The notes under the pieces are model-generated. The model was not told the DNA's origin and made no database searches. It worked only from the letters and a program-made list of their open reading frames with translations. This document shows, piece by piece, positions 52,689 to 62,109 of a stretch of DNA of 64,000 nt (its first letter is position 1; each line of letters begins with the position of its first letter). The position numbers and the translations under genes are program-made. Source of the stretch: Crystallibacter permensis (GTDB lineage Bacteria > Actinomycetota > Actinomycetes > Actinomycetales > Micrococcaceae); assembly GCF_025960875.1 (NCBI RefSeq), contig NZ_JAODLR010000006.1, forward strand, positions 1 to 64,000. The letters are read 5' to 3'.

Positions 52689-54815
52689 CTACTTGTCGTT
52701 GTCGGACTTCGCGCCCAGCGTCGTCTTCTGTACCTGCATCAGGAACTCGACGTTGGATTGAGTGTCCCGGATCTTGTTGGTGAGAAGCTCAAGCGCCTGC
52801 TGCGTATCGAGTCCGGAAAGAACCCGGCGCAGCTTCCACATGATCTTGACTTCCTCCGAGGAGAGCAAGTTCTCTTCGCGACGGGTACCGGAAGCGTTGA
52901 CGTCCACGGCAGGGAAGATCCGCTTGTCCGCCAGATTGCGGGACAGGCGAAGTTCCATGTTGCCCGTGCCCTTGAACTCTTCGAAAATGACTTCGTCCAT
53001 CTTGGAACCGGTTTCCACCAATGCGGTTGCCAGGATGGTCAAAGAACCGCCGTTTTCGATGTTGCGTGCAGCACCGAAGAAGCGCTTCGGCGGGTACAGC
53101 GCGGAGGAATCCACGCCACCGGAGAGAATACGTCCGGAAGCAGGAGCAGCCAGGTTGTAGGCGCGTCCCAGGCGGGTCATCGAGTCGAGCAGAACGACGA
53201 CGTCCATTCCCATTTCCACCAGGCGCTTGGCGCGCTCGATGGCGAGTTCGGCAACCGTGGTGTGGTCGTCGGCGGGACGGTCGAAGGTGGAGGCAATGAC
53301 CTCGCCCTTGACCGTGCGCTGCATGTCGGTGACTTCTTCGGGACGCTCGTCAACCAGAACCATCATGAGGTGGACCTCAGGATTGTTGATCGTGATGGCG
53401 TTGGCAATGGACTGCAGAATCAGCGTCTTACCGGCCTTCGGCGGCGACACGATGAGACCGCGCTGGCCCTTGCCGATCGGTGCTACCAGGTCGATAACGC
53501 GGGGGCCGATCTTCTTCGGCTCCGTTTCGAGGCGCAGGCGCTCCGAGGGGTAGAGCGGAACCAGCTTGGTGAAGTCGACCCGGTCCTTGTTATCTTCGGC
53601 AGGCTTGCCGTTGACGGAGGTCAGGCGCACCAAGGCGTTGAACTTCTGGCGGCTGTTCTGGTTGGCGTTTTCGCCGTCCCGCGGGGCCCGGATGGCACCA
53701 ACAACGGCGTCGCCCTTGCGCAGGTTGTACTTCTTGACCTGTGCCAGCGAGACGTAGACATCGTTCGGACCGGGCAGGTAGCCGGAGGTGCGCACGAACG
53801 CGTAGTTCTCGAGGACGTCGAGGATGCCGGCCACGGGCAGCAGCACGTCATCGTCGGTAACCTCGGTATCGTCCACGTCCGGGTTCTGGCCGCGTCCGCG
53901 GCGGCGCTCGTTGCGGTCACGGTACCGGTTGCTGGTGTCCGTGTCGCGGTCGCGGCGGTTCCGGTTGCGGCGGTTGCGTCCGCGGCCGCCATCGTCGCCG
54001 TCGTCGCTGCGGTTGTCACTCCGGCTATCGCTGCGGTTGTCACTCCGACTATCGCTGCCAGCGGACTCGTTGTCGCGGCCGCGGGTCCGGCTGCGCTCAC
54101 GCCGGTCATTACGGTCGCTACGGTCGCTGCGCTCGGTCTGGCCTTCCTTCGCGCCCTCAGCAGGAGCTTCGGACGGCTCCGCCTTGTCAGCGGGCTTTTC
54201 GGCCTGCTGCTCCGGCTGGTCCTCACGACGGCTACGGCCGCGGCTACGACGGCCCTCACGGCCGCCTTCGGACTCCGGCTTCGCCTCGGCGGGCTGCACT
54301 TCGGCTGGCTGCGCGTCGACGCGCTGTGCCTCTGCAGCCTTGGAACCGGCAACTTCGCCGTCCGTTGCCGTTTCGGCTGCAGCGGGTGCCTGCGCCGCTT
54401 CCGGCGCCACGCTGCCGTCGCTGGTCGCGCGACGGTTGCGGTTGCGGGTCCGGCTCACGCGTTCGGCGGCCTTGTTCAGGTCGCCGCTGTCTTTCGCGTC
54501 CGCCTTGTCCGCAGTATCAGCAGCAGGCGCTGCAGGGGCCGCGGGCTCTTCGGCTGCGGGAGCAGCTTCTTCTTTGGCACTTGCACGGCCGGTGGTCTTC
54601 TTGGCAGGACGGTCAGCTACTGCGGAACCACGCTGGTGGTCCGAAATAGCCGCCACCAGGTCGCTCTTGCGCATCCTGGAACCGCCGGTGATGCCGAGCT
54701 GGCCGGCCAAGGCCTGCAGCTGGGCAAGCTTAAGTCCGGCAAGTCCTGCGCTCTTCGGCGCAGCAGAGTCTGATGATGTATCCACACCTGCAGCCAGGTC
54801 AGTGGTTTCAGTCAC
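52689..54815 (-). CDS. rho: Transcription termination factor Rho with disordered N-terminal insert
   Basis: A 708-residue hexameric RNA helicase. The N-terminal Rho_N helical domain is near 25-60 (LAGLKLAQLQALAGQL). A long low-complexity region (about 65-320) is first Ala/Glu-rich and then Arg/Asp/Ser/Asn-rich. The RNA-binding cold-shock-like domain starts near 325 (GILDVLENYAFVRTSGYLP) and the ATPase has Walker A SPPKAGKTLILQ near 457-468, then GMDVVVLLDSMTRLGRAYN. E. coli Rho is 419 residues; the insert is usual for high-GC actinobacteria and adds RNA binding. Start GTG 54815 with GGAAGGA upstream; 44 further in-frame codons look non-coding. Confidence 0.95.
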   Translation of the reverse strand: MTETTDLAAGVDTSSDSAAPKSAGLAGLKLAQLQALAGQLGITGGSRMRKSDLVAAISDHQRGSAVADRPAKKTTGRASAKEEAAPAAEEPAAPAAPAADTADKADAKDSGDLNKAAERVSRTRNRNRRATSDGSVAPEAAQAPAAAETATDGEVAGSKAAEAQRVDAQPAEVQPAEAKPESEGGREGRRSRGRSRREDQPEQQAEKPADKAEPSEAPAEGAKEGQTERSDRSDRNDRRERSRTRGRDNESAGSDSRSDNRSDSRSDNRSDDGDDGGRGRNRRNRNRRDRDTDTSNRYRDRNERRRGRGQNPDVDDTEVTDDDVLLPVAGILDVLENYAFVRTSGYLPGPNDVYVSLAQVKKYNLRKGDAVVGAIRAPRDGENANQNSRQKFNALVRLTSVNGKPAEDNKDRVDFTKLVPLYPSERLRLETEPKKIGPRVIDLVAPIGKGQRGLIVSPPKAGKTLILQSIANAITINNPEVHLMMVLVDERPEEVTDMQRTVKGEVIASTFDRPADDHTTVAELAIERAKRLVEMGMDVVVLLDSMTRLGRAYNLAAPASGRILSGGVDSSALYPPKRFFGAARNIENGGSLTILATALVETGSKMDEVIFEEFKGTGNMELRLSRNLADKRIFPAVDVNASGTRREENLLSSEEVKIMWKLRRVLSGLDTQQALELLTNKIRDTQSNVEFLMQVQKTTLGAKSDNDK
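54006..54053. repeat. 24-base tandem repeat inside rho
   Basis: Two adjacent 24-base units (54006-54029, 54030-54053) differ at one base, and a partial third begins at 54054. They encode repeated Asp-Asn-Arg-Ser/Asp-Ser-Arg-Ser stretches of the disordered insert. Because 24 is divisible by three, copy changes would lengthen or shorten the insert in frame. Confidence 0.75.
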
Positions 54816-55125
54816 GAAGGATCCTTCCCCCTCGTCGGGCGGTCCGCATGTGAAGTGGACCGCGTTGTTTGCGTCCCGGCCGATGCATAAGAAACAAGGC
54901 CGGGTCGGGGTTGCCCAAGTGTGAGACCAGGCAACGCCGAGTGACATGAGAAAACCTTGAATGGATCTCGTTCACCATGGTCTTAGGGATATGCTGCCCG
55001 CACTCTTACGCGCATTTACAGCACTCAGTAATTCCGTGACGGATCCTGGAAGGTTGCACCGATCTTTGGTTCGCTGCCGGATGTTGTATGTCCACGGTGG
55101 GACTTTCGACAGATCGCCAAGCCGG
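54816..55125 (-). other. Long rho leader region
   Basis: Between the thrB stop and the rho start lie 310 bases with no supported gene. The last 132 are open in frame with rho from ATG 54947, but the encoded residues resemble no Rho. E. coli rho is autoregulated by attenuation in a long leader, and this stretch could serve the same purpose; that is inference. No strong intrinsic hairpin is visible. Confidence 0.4.
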
Positions 55126-56109
55126 TTATTTCCGGCGGTGCACTTCCACTTTAGCACCATCTGTGTCAACCGTCAGTTTTAGGACACGCCAGCCATCCGG
55201 CATTTGCGACGACTCCAACGTGGCAGCAATATGCTGCTCGACCTCATCCGCCTGCGCGTGCCCTGCGGCCAGCGTCATCACGGTCGGCCCGGCACCCGAG
55301 ACAACAGCAGCGAAACCGGACGCGCGAAGCGATTGCAGCAGTGCAGCGCTCGGTGCCATGGCTGGCGCCCGGTGGCTCTGGTGCAGCTCATCCACGGTGG
55401 CCGCGAGCAGCAGTTCCGGGTCACGCGTCAGTGCCTGAACCAGCAGGGCCGCCCGTCCGGCATTGGCCGCTGCAATATGGTGCGGTACCGAGACCGGCAG
55501 CAGGTTCCGGGCCATTTCGGTCGACAACTCATAGGAGGGAATGGCCACGACCGGGACAATCTCCGTCGCGACATCAACGGCAGTGCTGAAGAAAGAACCC
55601 GCGGTTTCCCAGGAGATGGCGAGCTTACCCGCCAGCGCCGGCGCCACGTTGTCAGGATGCCCTTCCTGGGCGGAACAAAGCTGCAGGACTTCCTGGGCAG
55701 TGAGCCTCGCAGCCGCGGGCAGCAACGAGTTGGCCAACAGCACCGCGGAGACGATGGCCGCAGCAGAGGATCCCAGTCCCCTGCCGTGCGGAATCACGTT
55801 CTCGGCCTGCAGCCGCAAGCCCTCCGCCCGGTAACCCGCACGTCCCAGCGTGTCCTGAATGGTGCGGATGATCAGATGGCTTTCATCCGTGGGCAGGTTG
55901 GCGGCGCCCTCGCCGGAGATCTCGGCATGGAAAACGCCGTCGTCGGTGGTTTCAACACTGACCGTGTCATACAGGCTCACGGCCAGGCCGAGGCTGTCGA
56001 AGCCGGGCCCGAGGTTAGCGCTGGTCGCCGGGACCCGGACGCTGACGCGCTGTCCGGGCACTACCGCGGTACGCTCTGCGGTCCTCACGGCGGTGTTATT
56101 CGAGACCAA
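55126..56109 (-). CDS. thrB: Homoserine kinase
   Basis: A 327-residue GHMP kinase that phosphorylates homoserine for threonine synthesis. The substrate motif [18 protein letters not shown] near 24-41 and the ATP loop [18 protein letters not shown] near 109-126 are intact, and [12 protein letters not shown] near 277-288 is the third motif. The start is uncertain. TTG 56109 overlaps thrC by 14 bases; GTG 56088, eight bases after the thrC stop, would give 320 residues. Neither has a clear ribosome site. Last gene of the argS-lysA-hom-thrC-thrB series. Confidence 0.93.
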   Translation of the reverse strand: MVSNNTAVRTAERTAVVPGQRVSVRVPATSANLGPGFDSLGLAVSLYDTVSVETTDDGVFHAEISGEGAANLPTDESHLIIRTIQDTLGRAGYRAEGLRLQAENVIPHGRGLGSSAAAIVSAVLLANSLLPAAARLTAQEVLQLCSAQEGHPDNVAPALAGKLAISWETAGSFFSTAVDVATEIVPVVAIPSYELSTEMARNLLPVSVPHHIAAANAGRAALLVQALTRDPELLLAATVDELHQSHRAPAMAPSAALLQSLRASGFAAVVSGAGPTVMTLAAGHAQADEVEQHIAATLESSQMPDGWRVLKLTVDTDGAKVEVHRRK

Positions 56110-57196
56110 GGGCTGCAGCCACGCTCACGACGTCGAAATCAACCTTGACGGGCGTAACCTCATGGCCGTCTTCGGTCTGCAAGGCCCATTGCGGATCCTT
56201 CAGGCCGTGGCCGGTCACCGTGATCACAATGGTTTTGCCCGCCGGGACTTCTCCGGCAGCGTGTTTCTTGATGAGGCCGGCAACGCCCGCTGCAGAACCC
56301 GGCTCGACGAACACGCCTTCCTTGGAGGACAGCCAGCGGTGCGCCTTGAGGATTTCCTCGTCGGTCACCGAATCAATTAGGCCGCCCGATTCGTCACGGG
56401 CAGCAATGGCGGTGTCCCAAGATGCGGGGTTGCCGATCCGGATGGCGGTGGCGATAGTTTCCGGCTCCGTGACCGGGTGTCCCAGCACCAGCGGTGCCGC
56501 ACCCGCGGCCTGGAAACCCCACAGCGTGGGTGTTTTGGTGGCGACGGCTTCGAGGGTTCCGGCCGTTTCGGACTCGTAGGGCTTGGCGTACTCCTGGTAG
56601 CCCTTCCAGTAGGCCGTGATGTTGCCGGCGTTGCCCACGGGCATCACATGGATGTCCGGGGCGTCTCCCAGGAAGTCGACAGTCTCGAAGGCAGCGGTCT
56701 TCTGGCCCTGGATCCGTGCGGGGTTGACGGAGTTGACCAGGAAAACCGGGTACGCTTCCGACAGCTTCCGGGCAACTTCGAGGCAGTTATCGAAGTTGCC
56801 GTTGATCTGGATGATCTCCGCGCCGTGGGCGATGGCCTGGCTCATCTTGCCCATCGCAATCTTCCCGGCGGGCACCAACACGGCGCACTTCAGGCCTGCC
56901 TGGGTGGCGTACGCGGCAGCGGAAGCCGACGTGTTGCCTGTTGAGGCGCACACTACAGCCTTGGCCCCGGCTTCCACGGCGGCGGTGATGGCCATGGTCA
57001 TCCCGCGGTCCTTGAAGGAGCCGGTGGGGTTCATCCCCTCCACCTTCAGGTACACACTGGAGCCGGTTAGCTCGGAGAGGGCCTTGGCATGGACCAGCGG
57101 CGTTCCGCCTTCACCGAGCGTGATGATCTCGGTCTGGTCCGTGACGGGCAGACGTTCGGCGTATTCGCGGATAACGCCGCGCCATTGGTGGGCCAC
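56096..57196 (-). CDS. thrC: Threonine synthase
   Basis: A 366-residue PLP enzyme of the fold-type II class converting O-phosphohomoserine to threonine. The PLP Lys is in [15 protein letters not shown] near 58-72, [18 protein letters not shown] near 84-101 holds the phosphate-binding loop, and [17 protein letters not shown] near 188-204 carries the GNAGN loop. The start is GTG 57196, immediately after the hom stop (TAAGTG), with GGAG eight bases upstream inside hom. Standard length for actinobacteria. Confidence 0.95.
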   Translation of the reverse strand: MAHQWRGVIREYAERLPVTDQTEIITLGEGGTPLVHAKALSELTGSSVYLKVEGMNPTGSFKDRGMTMAITAAVEAGAKAVVCASTGNTSASAAAYATQAGLKCAVLVPAGKIAMGKMSQAIAHGAEIIQINGNFDNCLEVARKLSEAYPVFLVNSVNPARIQGQKTAAFETVDFLGDAPDIHVMPVGNAGNITAYWKGYQEYAKPYESETAGTLEAVATKTPTLWGFQAAGAAPLVLGHPVTEPETIATAIRIGNPASWDTAIAARDESGGLIDSVTDEEILKAHRWLSSKEGVFVEPGSAAGVAGLIKKHAAGEVPAGKTIVITVTGHGLKDPQWALQTEDGHEVTPVKVDFDVVSVAAALGLE

Positions 57197-58516
57197 TTAG
57201 ACTCCTTCTACTCGCAGTACGGAAGTAACTGAATTAACAATGTCGAGATCCTTGATGGCTTCCACCGTTGCGGCCAGCGATTTCTCCGTGCCGCGGTGAG
57301 TGATGATGCGCAGCTCCGCAGATGCGGTTCCGTCCGCTATTGAGACCAGGTCTTCCGTGTGCATCGTCTGGCGCATGACTTCGATCGACACTCCATGGTC
57401 TGCGAAGACGTGGGCAATCTTGGCCAGGACGCCGGGCTGGTCGGCCGCGTCGATGCCGATGTAGTAGCTGGTGAGGATGCTGTCTTCGCCCAGGACCGGC
57501 AGGTGCTGGCCCGTGGTTTCGGTGCGTCCCCGGCCGCCGCTGACCATGCGGCGTGCGGCGCTGACCACGTCGCCGAGCACGGCTGAGGCCGTTGGACGTC
57601 CGCCTGCACCCTGTCCGTAGAACATCAGTTCGCCGGCGTTCTCCGCCTCGACGAAAACGGCGTTGAAGGCGCCGTGGACGGCGGCCAGCGGGTGGGTACG
57701 CGGCAGCAGGGTCGGATGCACACGCACGGACACCCCTTCGCCGCCGTCCTTGGTCGGCTGCTTCTCGGCGATTGCCAGCAGTTTGATGACGAAGCCGGTG
57801 TCTTTGGCCGCGTCGATGTCTGCGGAGGTGATGCCGGTGATGCCCTCGCACTTGACCGCGTCCAGCGGGAACATCGTGTGGAAAGCCAGCGAGGCAAGCA
57901 AGGTGCCCTTCGCCGCCGCATCCAGCCCCTCGACGTCGGCTGTTGGATCCGCCTCTGCATAGCCGAGGACCTGCGCGGCCTTCAGCGCGTCCTCGAAGGC
58001 TGCCCCGGTAGTGTCCATCTGGTCGAGGATGTAGTTGGTTGTGCCGTTGACGATGCCCAGCACCCGCTTGATCCTGTCCCCGGAAAGACTGTCCTGGATG
58101 GGGCGCAGAATCGGAATGGCTCCGGCCACGGCGGCCTCATAGTAGAGTTCGACGCCCGCGGCGGACGCCTTCTCGTACAGGGCGGGCCCGTCGGCCGCGA
58201 GCAACGCTTTGTTACCGCTGACCACCGAGGCCCCGTGCTCGATGGAGCGCAGAATAAGCGACCGAGCCGGCTCCATACCGCCCATGAGCTCTATGACTAT
58301 ATCCGCGTCCTTGACCAGCGTCTCGGCGTCGTCCGTGAAGAGATCACGGGGCAGGTCAACGTCACGCGGCGCGTCGACGTTGCGGACGGCGATTCCGGCA
58401 AGCTCCAGCCGGGCTCCCGAACGCGAGGCCAGTTCAGCGGCGTCGTCCAGGAGAATCCGGGCCACCTGGGATCCGACATTTCCGCATCCCAAGAGTGCCA
58501 CTTTCAGCGTGTTCAT
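57197..58516 (-). CDS. hom: Homoserine dehydrogenase
   Basis: A 439-residue monofunctional enzyme reducing aspartate semialdehyde to homoserine. The Rossmann motif is VALLGCGNVGSQVARIL near 5-21, ELMGGMEPARSLILRSIEHGA-like text near 78 follows, and GNKALLA near 105, EAAVAGAIPILRPI near 130-143 and YAEADPTADVEGLDAA near 187-202 are catalytic-domain landmarks. The last 90 residues form an ACT domain (DQPGVLAKIAHVFADHGVS), the usual site of threonine feedback. Start at ATG 58516. Confidence 0.96.
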   Translation of the reverse strand: MNTLKVALLGCGNVGSQVARILLDDAAELASRSGARLELAGIAVRNVDAPRDVDLPRDLFTDDAETLVKDADIVIELMGGMEPARSLILRSIEHGASVVSGNKALLAADGPALYEKASAAGVELYYEAAVAGAIPILRPIQDSLSGDRIKRVLGIVNGTTNYILDQMDTTGAAFEDALKAAQVLGYAEADPTADVEGLDAAAKGTLLASLAFHTMFPLDAVKCEGITGITSADIDAAKDTGFVIKLLAIAEKQPTKDGGEGVSVRVHPTLLPRTHPLAAVHGAFNAVFVEAENAGELMFYGQGAGGRPTASAVLGDVVSAARRMVSGGRGRTETTGQHLPVLGEDSILTSYYIGIDAADQPGVLAKIAHVFADHGVSIEVMRQTMHTEDLVSIADGTASAELRIITHRGTEKSLAATVEAIKDLDIVNSVTSVLRVEGV

Positions 58517-58585
58517 TGCTGTTCTAACTCCCAAAGCCATTGTTGTTTCCAAAAAATCCGCCGCCCCGGAGCGGACGATCGGGCC

Positions 58586-60061
58586 TCAGCCCAGGTCGCG
58601 GGCCAGAAGATCCTCTTCTGTTTCGCCGCGGACAATCAGCCGTGCCTGGCCGTCACGAACCGCAACTACCGGCGGCCGCGCCACATAGTTGTAGTTGCTG
58701 GCCAGCGCCCAGCAGTACGCTCCGGTGCCCGGCACCGCCAGCAGGTCCCCGGCAGCTACGTCGCCCGGCAGATAGACGTCCCGCACTACAATGTCACCGC
58801 TTTCGCAATGTTTGCCAACCACGCGGGAAATAATCGGGTCTTCATCCGTCACACGGGAAGCCAATACCGCCGAATAGTCGGCGTCGTACAGCACGGGGCG
58901 GGCGTTGTCGCTCATTCCGCCGTCTACGGAAATGTAACGCCGCGGATAGGTCCGTCCGTCCTCGCTGTCCACGTTCACGGTCTTCAGCGTTCCCGTTTCA
59001 TACAAGGTGAACGTGCTCGGCCCCACGATGGCGCGCCCCGGTTCGATCGAGATCCGTGGAACCTGCAGCTCCAGCCTGCGGCAAGTGGAACTAACGACGG
59101 CGGCCATCGCCTCCGCGAGTTCGGCCGGCGGGCGGGGCGTATCGGCCTCGGTGTAGGCAATGCCGTAGCCGCCGCCCAGATCCAGTTCGGGGAGCTCGAC
59201 GCCGTGTTCGTCACGGATTTGGGCGACGAAGGTCAGCAGCCGCTCCGCCGCCAGGGCGAAACCTTCGGGCTCGAAGATCTGGGAACCGATGTGGCAGTGC
59301 AGTCCCAGCAAATTGATGGACTCGGATGCCAGGGCCTCGTTGACTGCCCGTGCGGCCGGGGAGTTGCCTGCGGAAGGCGACGCCCCGCCGTCGTTCGCTG
59401 TGCCGGACTCCGTGTCCGCTGCTGCCATGGAGAGGCCGAACTTCTGGTCCTCGTGCGCGGTGGCTATGAATTCATGCGTGTGGGCGTGCACACCGGGCGT
59501 CAGGCGCAGCATGACATTGGCCTGCTCGGACCGGCTGGCGGCAATGGCTGACAGCCGCCGGAGTTCATCCAGGCTGTCCACCACGATCCGGCCCAGCTTC
59601 ATGTCCAGGGCACGGTTCAGTTCCGCATCGGACTTGTTGTTCCCGTGGAGGCCAAGCTTCTCACCGGGAATGCCGGCGCGGGCAGCCACGGCCAGTTCCC
59701 CGCCGGAGCAGGTATCCAGCCGCAGGCCTTCCTGCTCCACCCAGCGCGCTACCTCGATGCAGAGAAAGGACTTTCCGGCGTAGTAGACGTCCACTCCCCC
59801 GCACAGGTCGGCGAAAGCGGCGTCGAAGGAGTCCTTGAAGTCCCGGGCACGGGCACGGAAGTCGTTCTCGGACATGACGAAGAGCGGCGAGCCGAAACGG
59901 GCCTTGAGGTCGCTGACGCCAACGCCGTCGATCTCCAGCTCGCCGCTGGCACCGCGGGCCACGCCGCGGGCCCACATCTTGGGCTGCAGTTGGTTGGCGT
60001 CTTCCGGATAGCTCAACCACTGGGGAGCCAGCGGGGATGATTCGCGAATTGTTGAAGTCAT
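58586..60061 (-). CDS. lysA: Diaminopimelate decarboxylase
   Basis: The 491-residue PLP enzyme of the alanine-racemase fold that makes lysine from meso-diaminopimelate. The PLP Lys is in YYAGKSFLCIEVARW near residues 91-105. LDTCSGGELAVAARAG near 113-128, ELDLGGGYGIAY near 298-309 and the Cys of KHCESGDIVV near 420 complete the active site. An extra stretch of about 25 Ser/Ala/Gly-rich residues near 222-245 lengthens it relative to E. coli (420). Its ATG lies two bases after the argS stop; coupled translation is likely. Confidence 0.95.
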   Translation of the reverse strand: MTSTIRESSPLAPQWLSYPEDANQLQPKMWARGVARGASGELEIDGVGVSDLKARFGSPLFVMSENDFRARARDFKDSFDAAFADLCGGVDVYYAGKSFLCIEVARWVEQEGLRLDTCSGGELAVAARAGIPGEKLGLHGNNKSDAELNRALDMKLGRIVVDSLDELRRLSAIAASRSEQANVMLRLTPGVHAHTHEFIATAHEDQKFGLSMAAADTESGTANDGGASPSAGNSPAARAVNEALASESINLLGLHCHIGSQIFEPEGFALAAERLLTFVAQIRDEHGVELPELDLGGGYGIAYTEADTPRPPAELAEAMAAVVSSTCRRLELQVPRISIEPGRAIVGPSTFTLYETGTLKTVNVDSEDGRTYPRRYISVDGGMSDNARPVLYDADYSAVLASRVTDEDPIISRVVGKHCESGDIVVRDVYLPGDVAAGDLLAVPGTGAYCWALASNYNYVARPPVVAVRDGQARLIVRGETEEDLLARDLG

Positions 60062-60063
60062 GC

Positions 60064-61707
60064 TTACATCCGTTCCGGCGCGCTGACGCCCAGCAGGCCC
60101 AGGCCATTGGCCAGAACCTGCGTGGTTGCGTCATTGAGCCACAGTCGGGTGCGGTTCAGGTCGGTTACTTCGCCATCGCCCAACGGCGTCACGCGGCAGG
60201 AGTCGTACCAGCGGTGGTAGGCGCCGGCGATGACTTCCAGGTGGCGGGCCACCCGGTGCGGTTCGCGCAGCTTGGCAGCCGTGGCCACGACGGACGGGTA
60301 GGCGCCGAGATGGGCCAGCAATTCGTTTTCGGTGGCATGGTCCAGCAAGGACGCGTCGAAGGCGCTGCGGTCCACCCCTGCGGCTACCGCGTTGCGTGCA
60401 ACGGCACAGGTACGGGCATGCGCGTACTGCACGTAGAACACAGGGTTCTCGTTGCTGCGCTTGGTCAGCAGGTCCAGATCGACGTCGATGTTGGAATCCG
60501 CGTGCGACCGGGTCAGCGCGTAGCGGGCCGCGTCAACACCAACAGCGTCCACCAGGTCCTCCATGGTGACCACCGTGCCGGCGCGCTTGGACATCCGGAC
60601 CGGCTTGCCGTCCTTGACCAGGTTCACCATCTGGCCGATCAGGACCTCAACGCGGTCTGCGCTGTCGCCCATGGCGGCGGCAGCAGCTTTCAGCCGCGCC
60701 ACGTAGCCGTGGTGGTCGGCTCCGAGCATGTAGATGCACAAATCGAAGCCACGGTCGCGCTTGTTCTTGAAGTAGGCGATGTCGCCGGCAATGTAGGCGG
60801 CGTGGCCGTCCGACTTGATGACCACCCGGTCCTTGTCGTCGCCGAAGTCCGTGGACTTCAGCCACCAGGCGCCCTCGTCGAAGTAGAGGCTGCCGGAGGT
60901 CTTGAGCTGTTCCAGCAGCGCGTCGACGGCGCCGTCTTCAAAGAGCGCATTTTCGTGGAAGTAGACATCGAAATCGACGCCGAACTCATGCAGCGATTTT
61001 TTGATGGCAGCAAACATCAATTCCACGCCGTGGCTGCGGAATTCTTCCTGCGGGTCTGCCGCGGAGAGCGCGTCCGGATTCTCGGCCAGCACGGCGTTGG
61101 CAATATCCGCGATGTAATCGCCGCCGTAACCGTCCTCCGGGGCCGGCTTGCCCTTGGCGCTGGCGAGCAGGGACCGGGCAAAGCGGTCGATCTGGTTGCC
61201 GTGGTCATTGAAGTAGTACTCGCGCGTAACGTCCGCCCCCTGCGCCTGCAGGATACGGGCCAGCGAATCCCCCAAAGCAGCCCAGCGTGTCCCGCCCAAG
61301 TGGATGGGCCCGGTGGGATTGGCGGAGACGAATTCCAGGTTGATCTTGGTGCCGGCGTACTCCTCACCGGTTCCATAGCTATCGCCGGTTTCGACGATGG
61401 TCTGGGCCAGTGAACCCGCGGCCGCGGCGTCCAGCGTGATGTTCAAAAACCCGGGACCGGCGATGTCAACCTTGGCAACGCCGTCGATCTTGGCCAGCCG
61501 TGCGCTGAGGATTTCGGCGAACTGGCGCGGATTCATCCCCGCCTTCTTGCCCAGCTGCATGGCCACATTCGTCGCCCAGTCACCGTGCTCGCGGCTCTTC
61601 GGTCGCTCCACCCGCACCTCGCGGGGCATCTCGACGGTGAAGTCACCTGCGTCGACGGCATCCTGCAGGCAGGCGGTAATGGCAGCGGAAAGTTCTTCTG
61701 GAGTCAC
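60064..61707 (-). CDS. argS: Arginyl-tRNA synthetase
   Basis: A 547-residue class I synthetase. HIGH-like motif [15 protein letters not shown] near 128-142, KMSKS-like [18 protein letters not shown] near 362-379, and the conserved C-terminal [14 protein letters not shown]. The N-terminal tRNA-binding domain is present. The start is GTG 61707; TATGCT six bases upstream predicts a leaderless mRNA. It leads the lysine/threonine series, an arrangement (argS-lysA) also known in corynebacteria and mycobacteria. A tRNA-Arg gene stands divergent 244 bases away. Confidence 0.96.
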   Translation of the reverse strand: MTPEELSAAITACLQDAVDAGDFTVEMPREVRVERPKSREHGDWATNVAMQLGKKAGMNPRQFAEILSARLAKIDGVAKVDIAGPGFLNITLDAAAAGSLAQTIVETGDSYGTGEEYAGTKINLEFVSANPTGPIHLGGTRWAALGDSLARILQAQGADVTREYYFNDHGNQIDRFARSLLASAKGKPAPEDGYGGDYIADIANAVLAENPDALSAADPQEEFRSHGVELMFAAIKKSLHEFGVDFDVYFHENALFEDGAVDALLEQLKTSGSLYFDEGAWWLKSTDFGDDKDRVVIKSDGHAAYIAGDIAYFKNKRDRGFDLCIYMLGADHHGYVARLKAAAAAMGDSADRVEVLIGQMVNLVKDGKPVRMSKRAGTVVTMEDLVDAVGVDAARYALTRSHADSNIDVDLDLLTKRSNENPVFYVQYAHARTCAVARNAVAAGVDRSAFDASLLDHATENELLAHLGAYPSVVATAAKLREPHRVARHLEVIAGAYHRWYDSCRVTPLGDGEVTDLNRTRLWLNDATTQVLANGLGLLGVSAPERM

Positions 61708-61713
61708 TCGTTA

Positions 61714-61719
61714 AGCATA
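61714..61719 (-). promoter_or_regulatory. -10-like TATGCT before argS
   Basis: TATGCT, then TAACGA, then the GTG start. Leaderless spacing and no Shine-Dalgarno sequence in between. Confidence 0.5.
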
Positions 61720-61909
61720 AGTGCAGTGCAAACCGGATTCTGCCGCCGCCCCGTGGCCTGTGGCTGCCACCACGGAAGACCTGGCGCACAGGTACGGTCA
61801 CATGGTTTCTCCCACGGGTTTTCCAACGAGGTGGGCGTTCGCCGGATCCAGGACGCTGTCCTCGGATACTGACGGTTTGTGTCTGTGGGGGTAGTTCCTG
61901 ATAAGCTCA

Positions 61910-61938
61910 TTGACGTCCCAAAAAGGTGCTGGAAGATT
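61910..61938 (+). promoter_or_regulatory. Promoter for tRNA-Arg
   Basis: TTGACG (61910-61915) and AAGATT (61933-61938) are separated by 17 bases. The predicted start of transcription is near 61945, a few bases before the tRNA. Confidence 0.5.
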
Positions 61939-61951
61939 TACCCGGTGCCGC

Positions 61952-62027
61952 GCCCTCGTAGCTCAGGGGATAGAGCGTCTGCCTCCGGAGCAGAAGGCCG
62001 TAGGTTCGAATCCTATCGAGGGCACCA
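61952..62027 (+). tRNA. tRNA-Arg (anticodon CCG)
   Basis: The acceptor arms GCCCTCG and CGAGGGC pair perfectly. The anticodon stem TCTGC/GCAGA encloses the loop CTCCGGA, giving anticodon CCG that reads CGG arginine codons. The T-loop TTCGAAT is standard. Discriminator A and CCA are encoded (62024-62027). It stands alone, next to divergent argS. Confidence 0.95.
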
Positions 62028-62030
62028 CAG

Positions 62031-62067
62031 AAAGCCCCGCCGCTGGAATAGCAGCCGGCGGGGCTTT
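62031..62067 (+). terminator. Intrinsic terminator after tRNA-Arg
   Basis: AAAGCCCCGCCG (62031-62042) pairs with CGGCGGGGCTTT (62056-62067) around a 13-base loop, and TTTT lies at the end. This is the most typical intrinsic terminator in the window. Confidence 0.85.
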
Positions 62068-62109
62068 TCCGTTCCGGCTGGCAGGCGGTACGTCTGGAGC
62101 CCGTCGCCG

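Noticed and set aside
54816-54947. 44 extra N-terminal residues for Rho from ATG 54947
   Set aside because: The residues do not resemble Rho, contain odd Trp/Cys content, and a GTG with GGAAGGA stands exactly where the family begins.
57674-59551. 625-codon forward frame opposite hom and lysA
   Set aside because: No recognisable domain and it lies over two conserved biosynthetic genes; high GC keeps antisense frames open.
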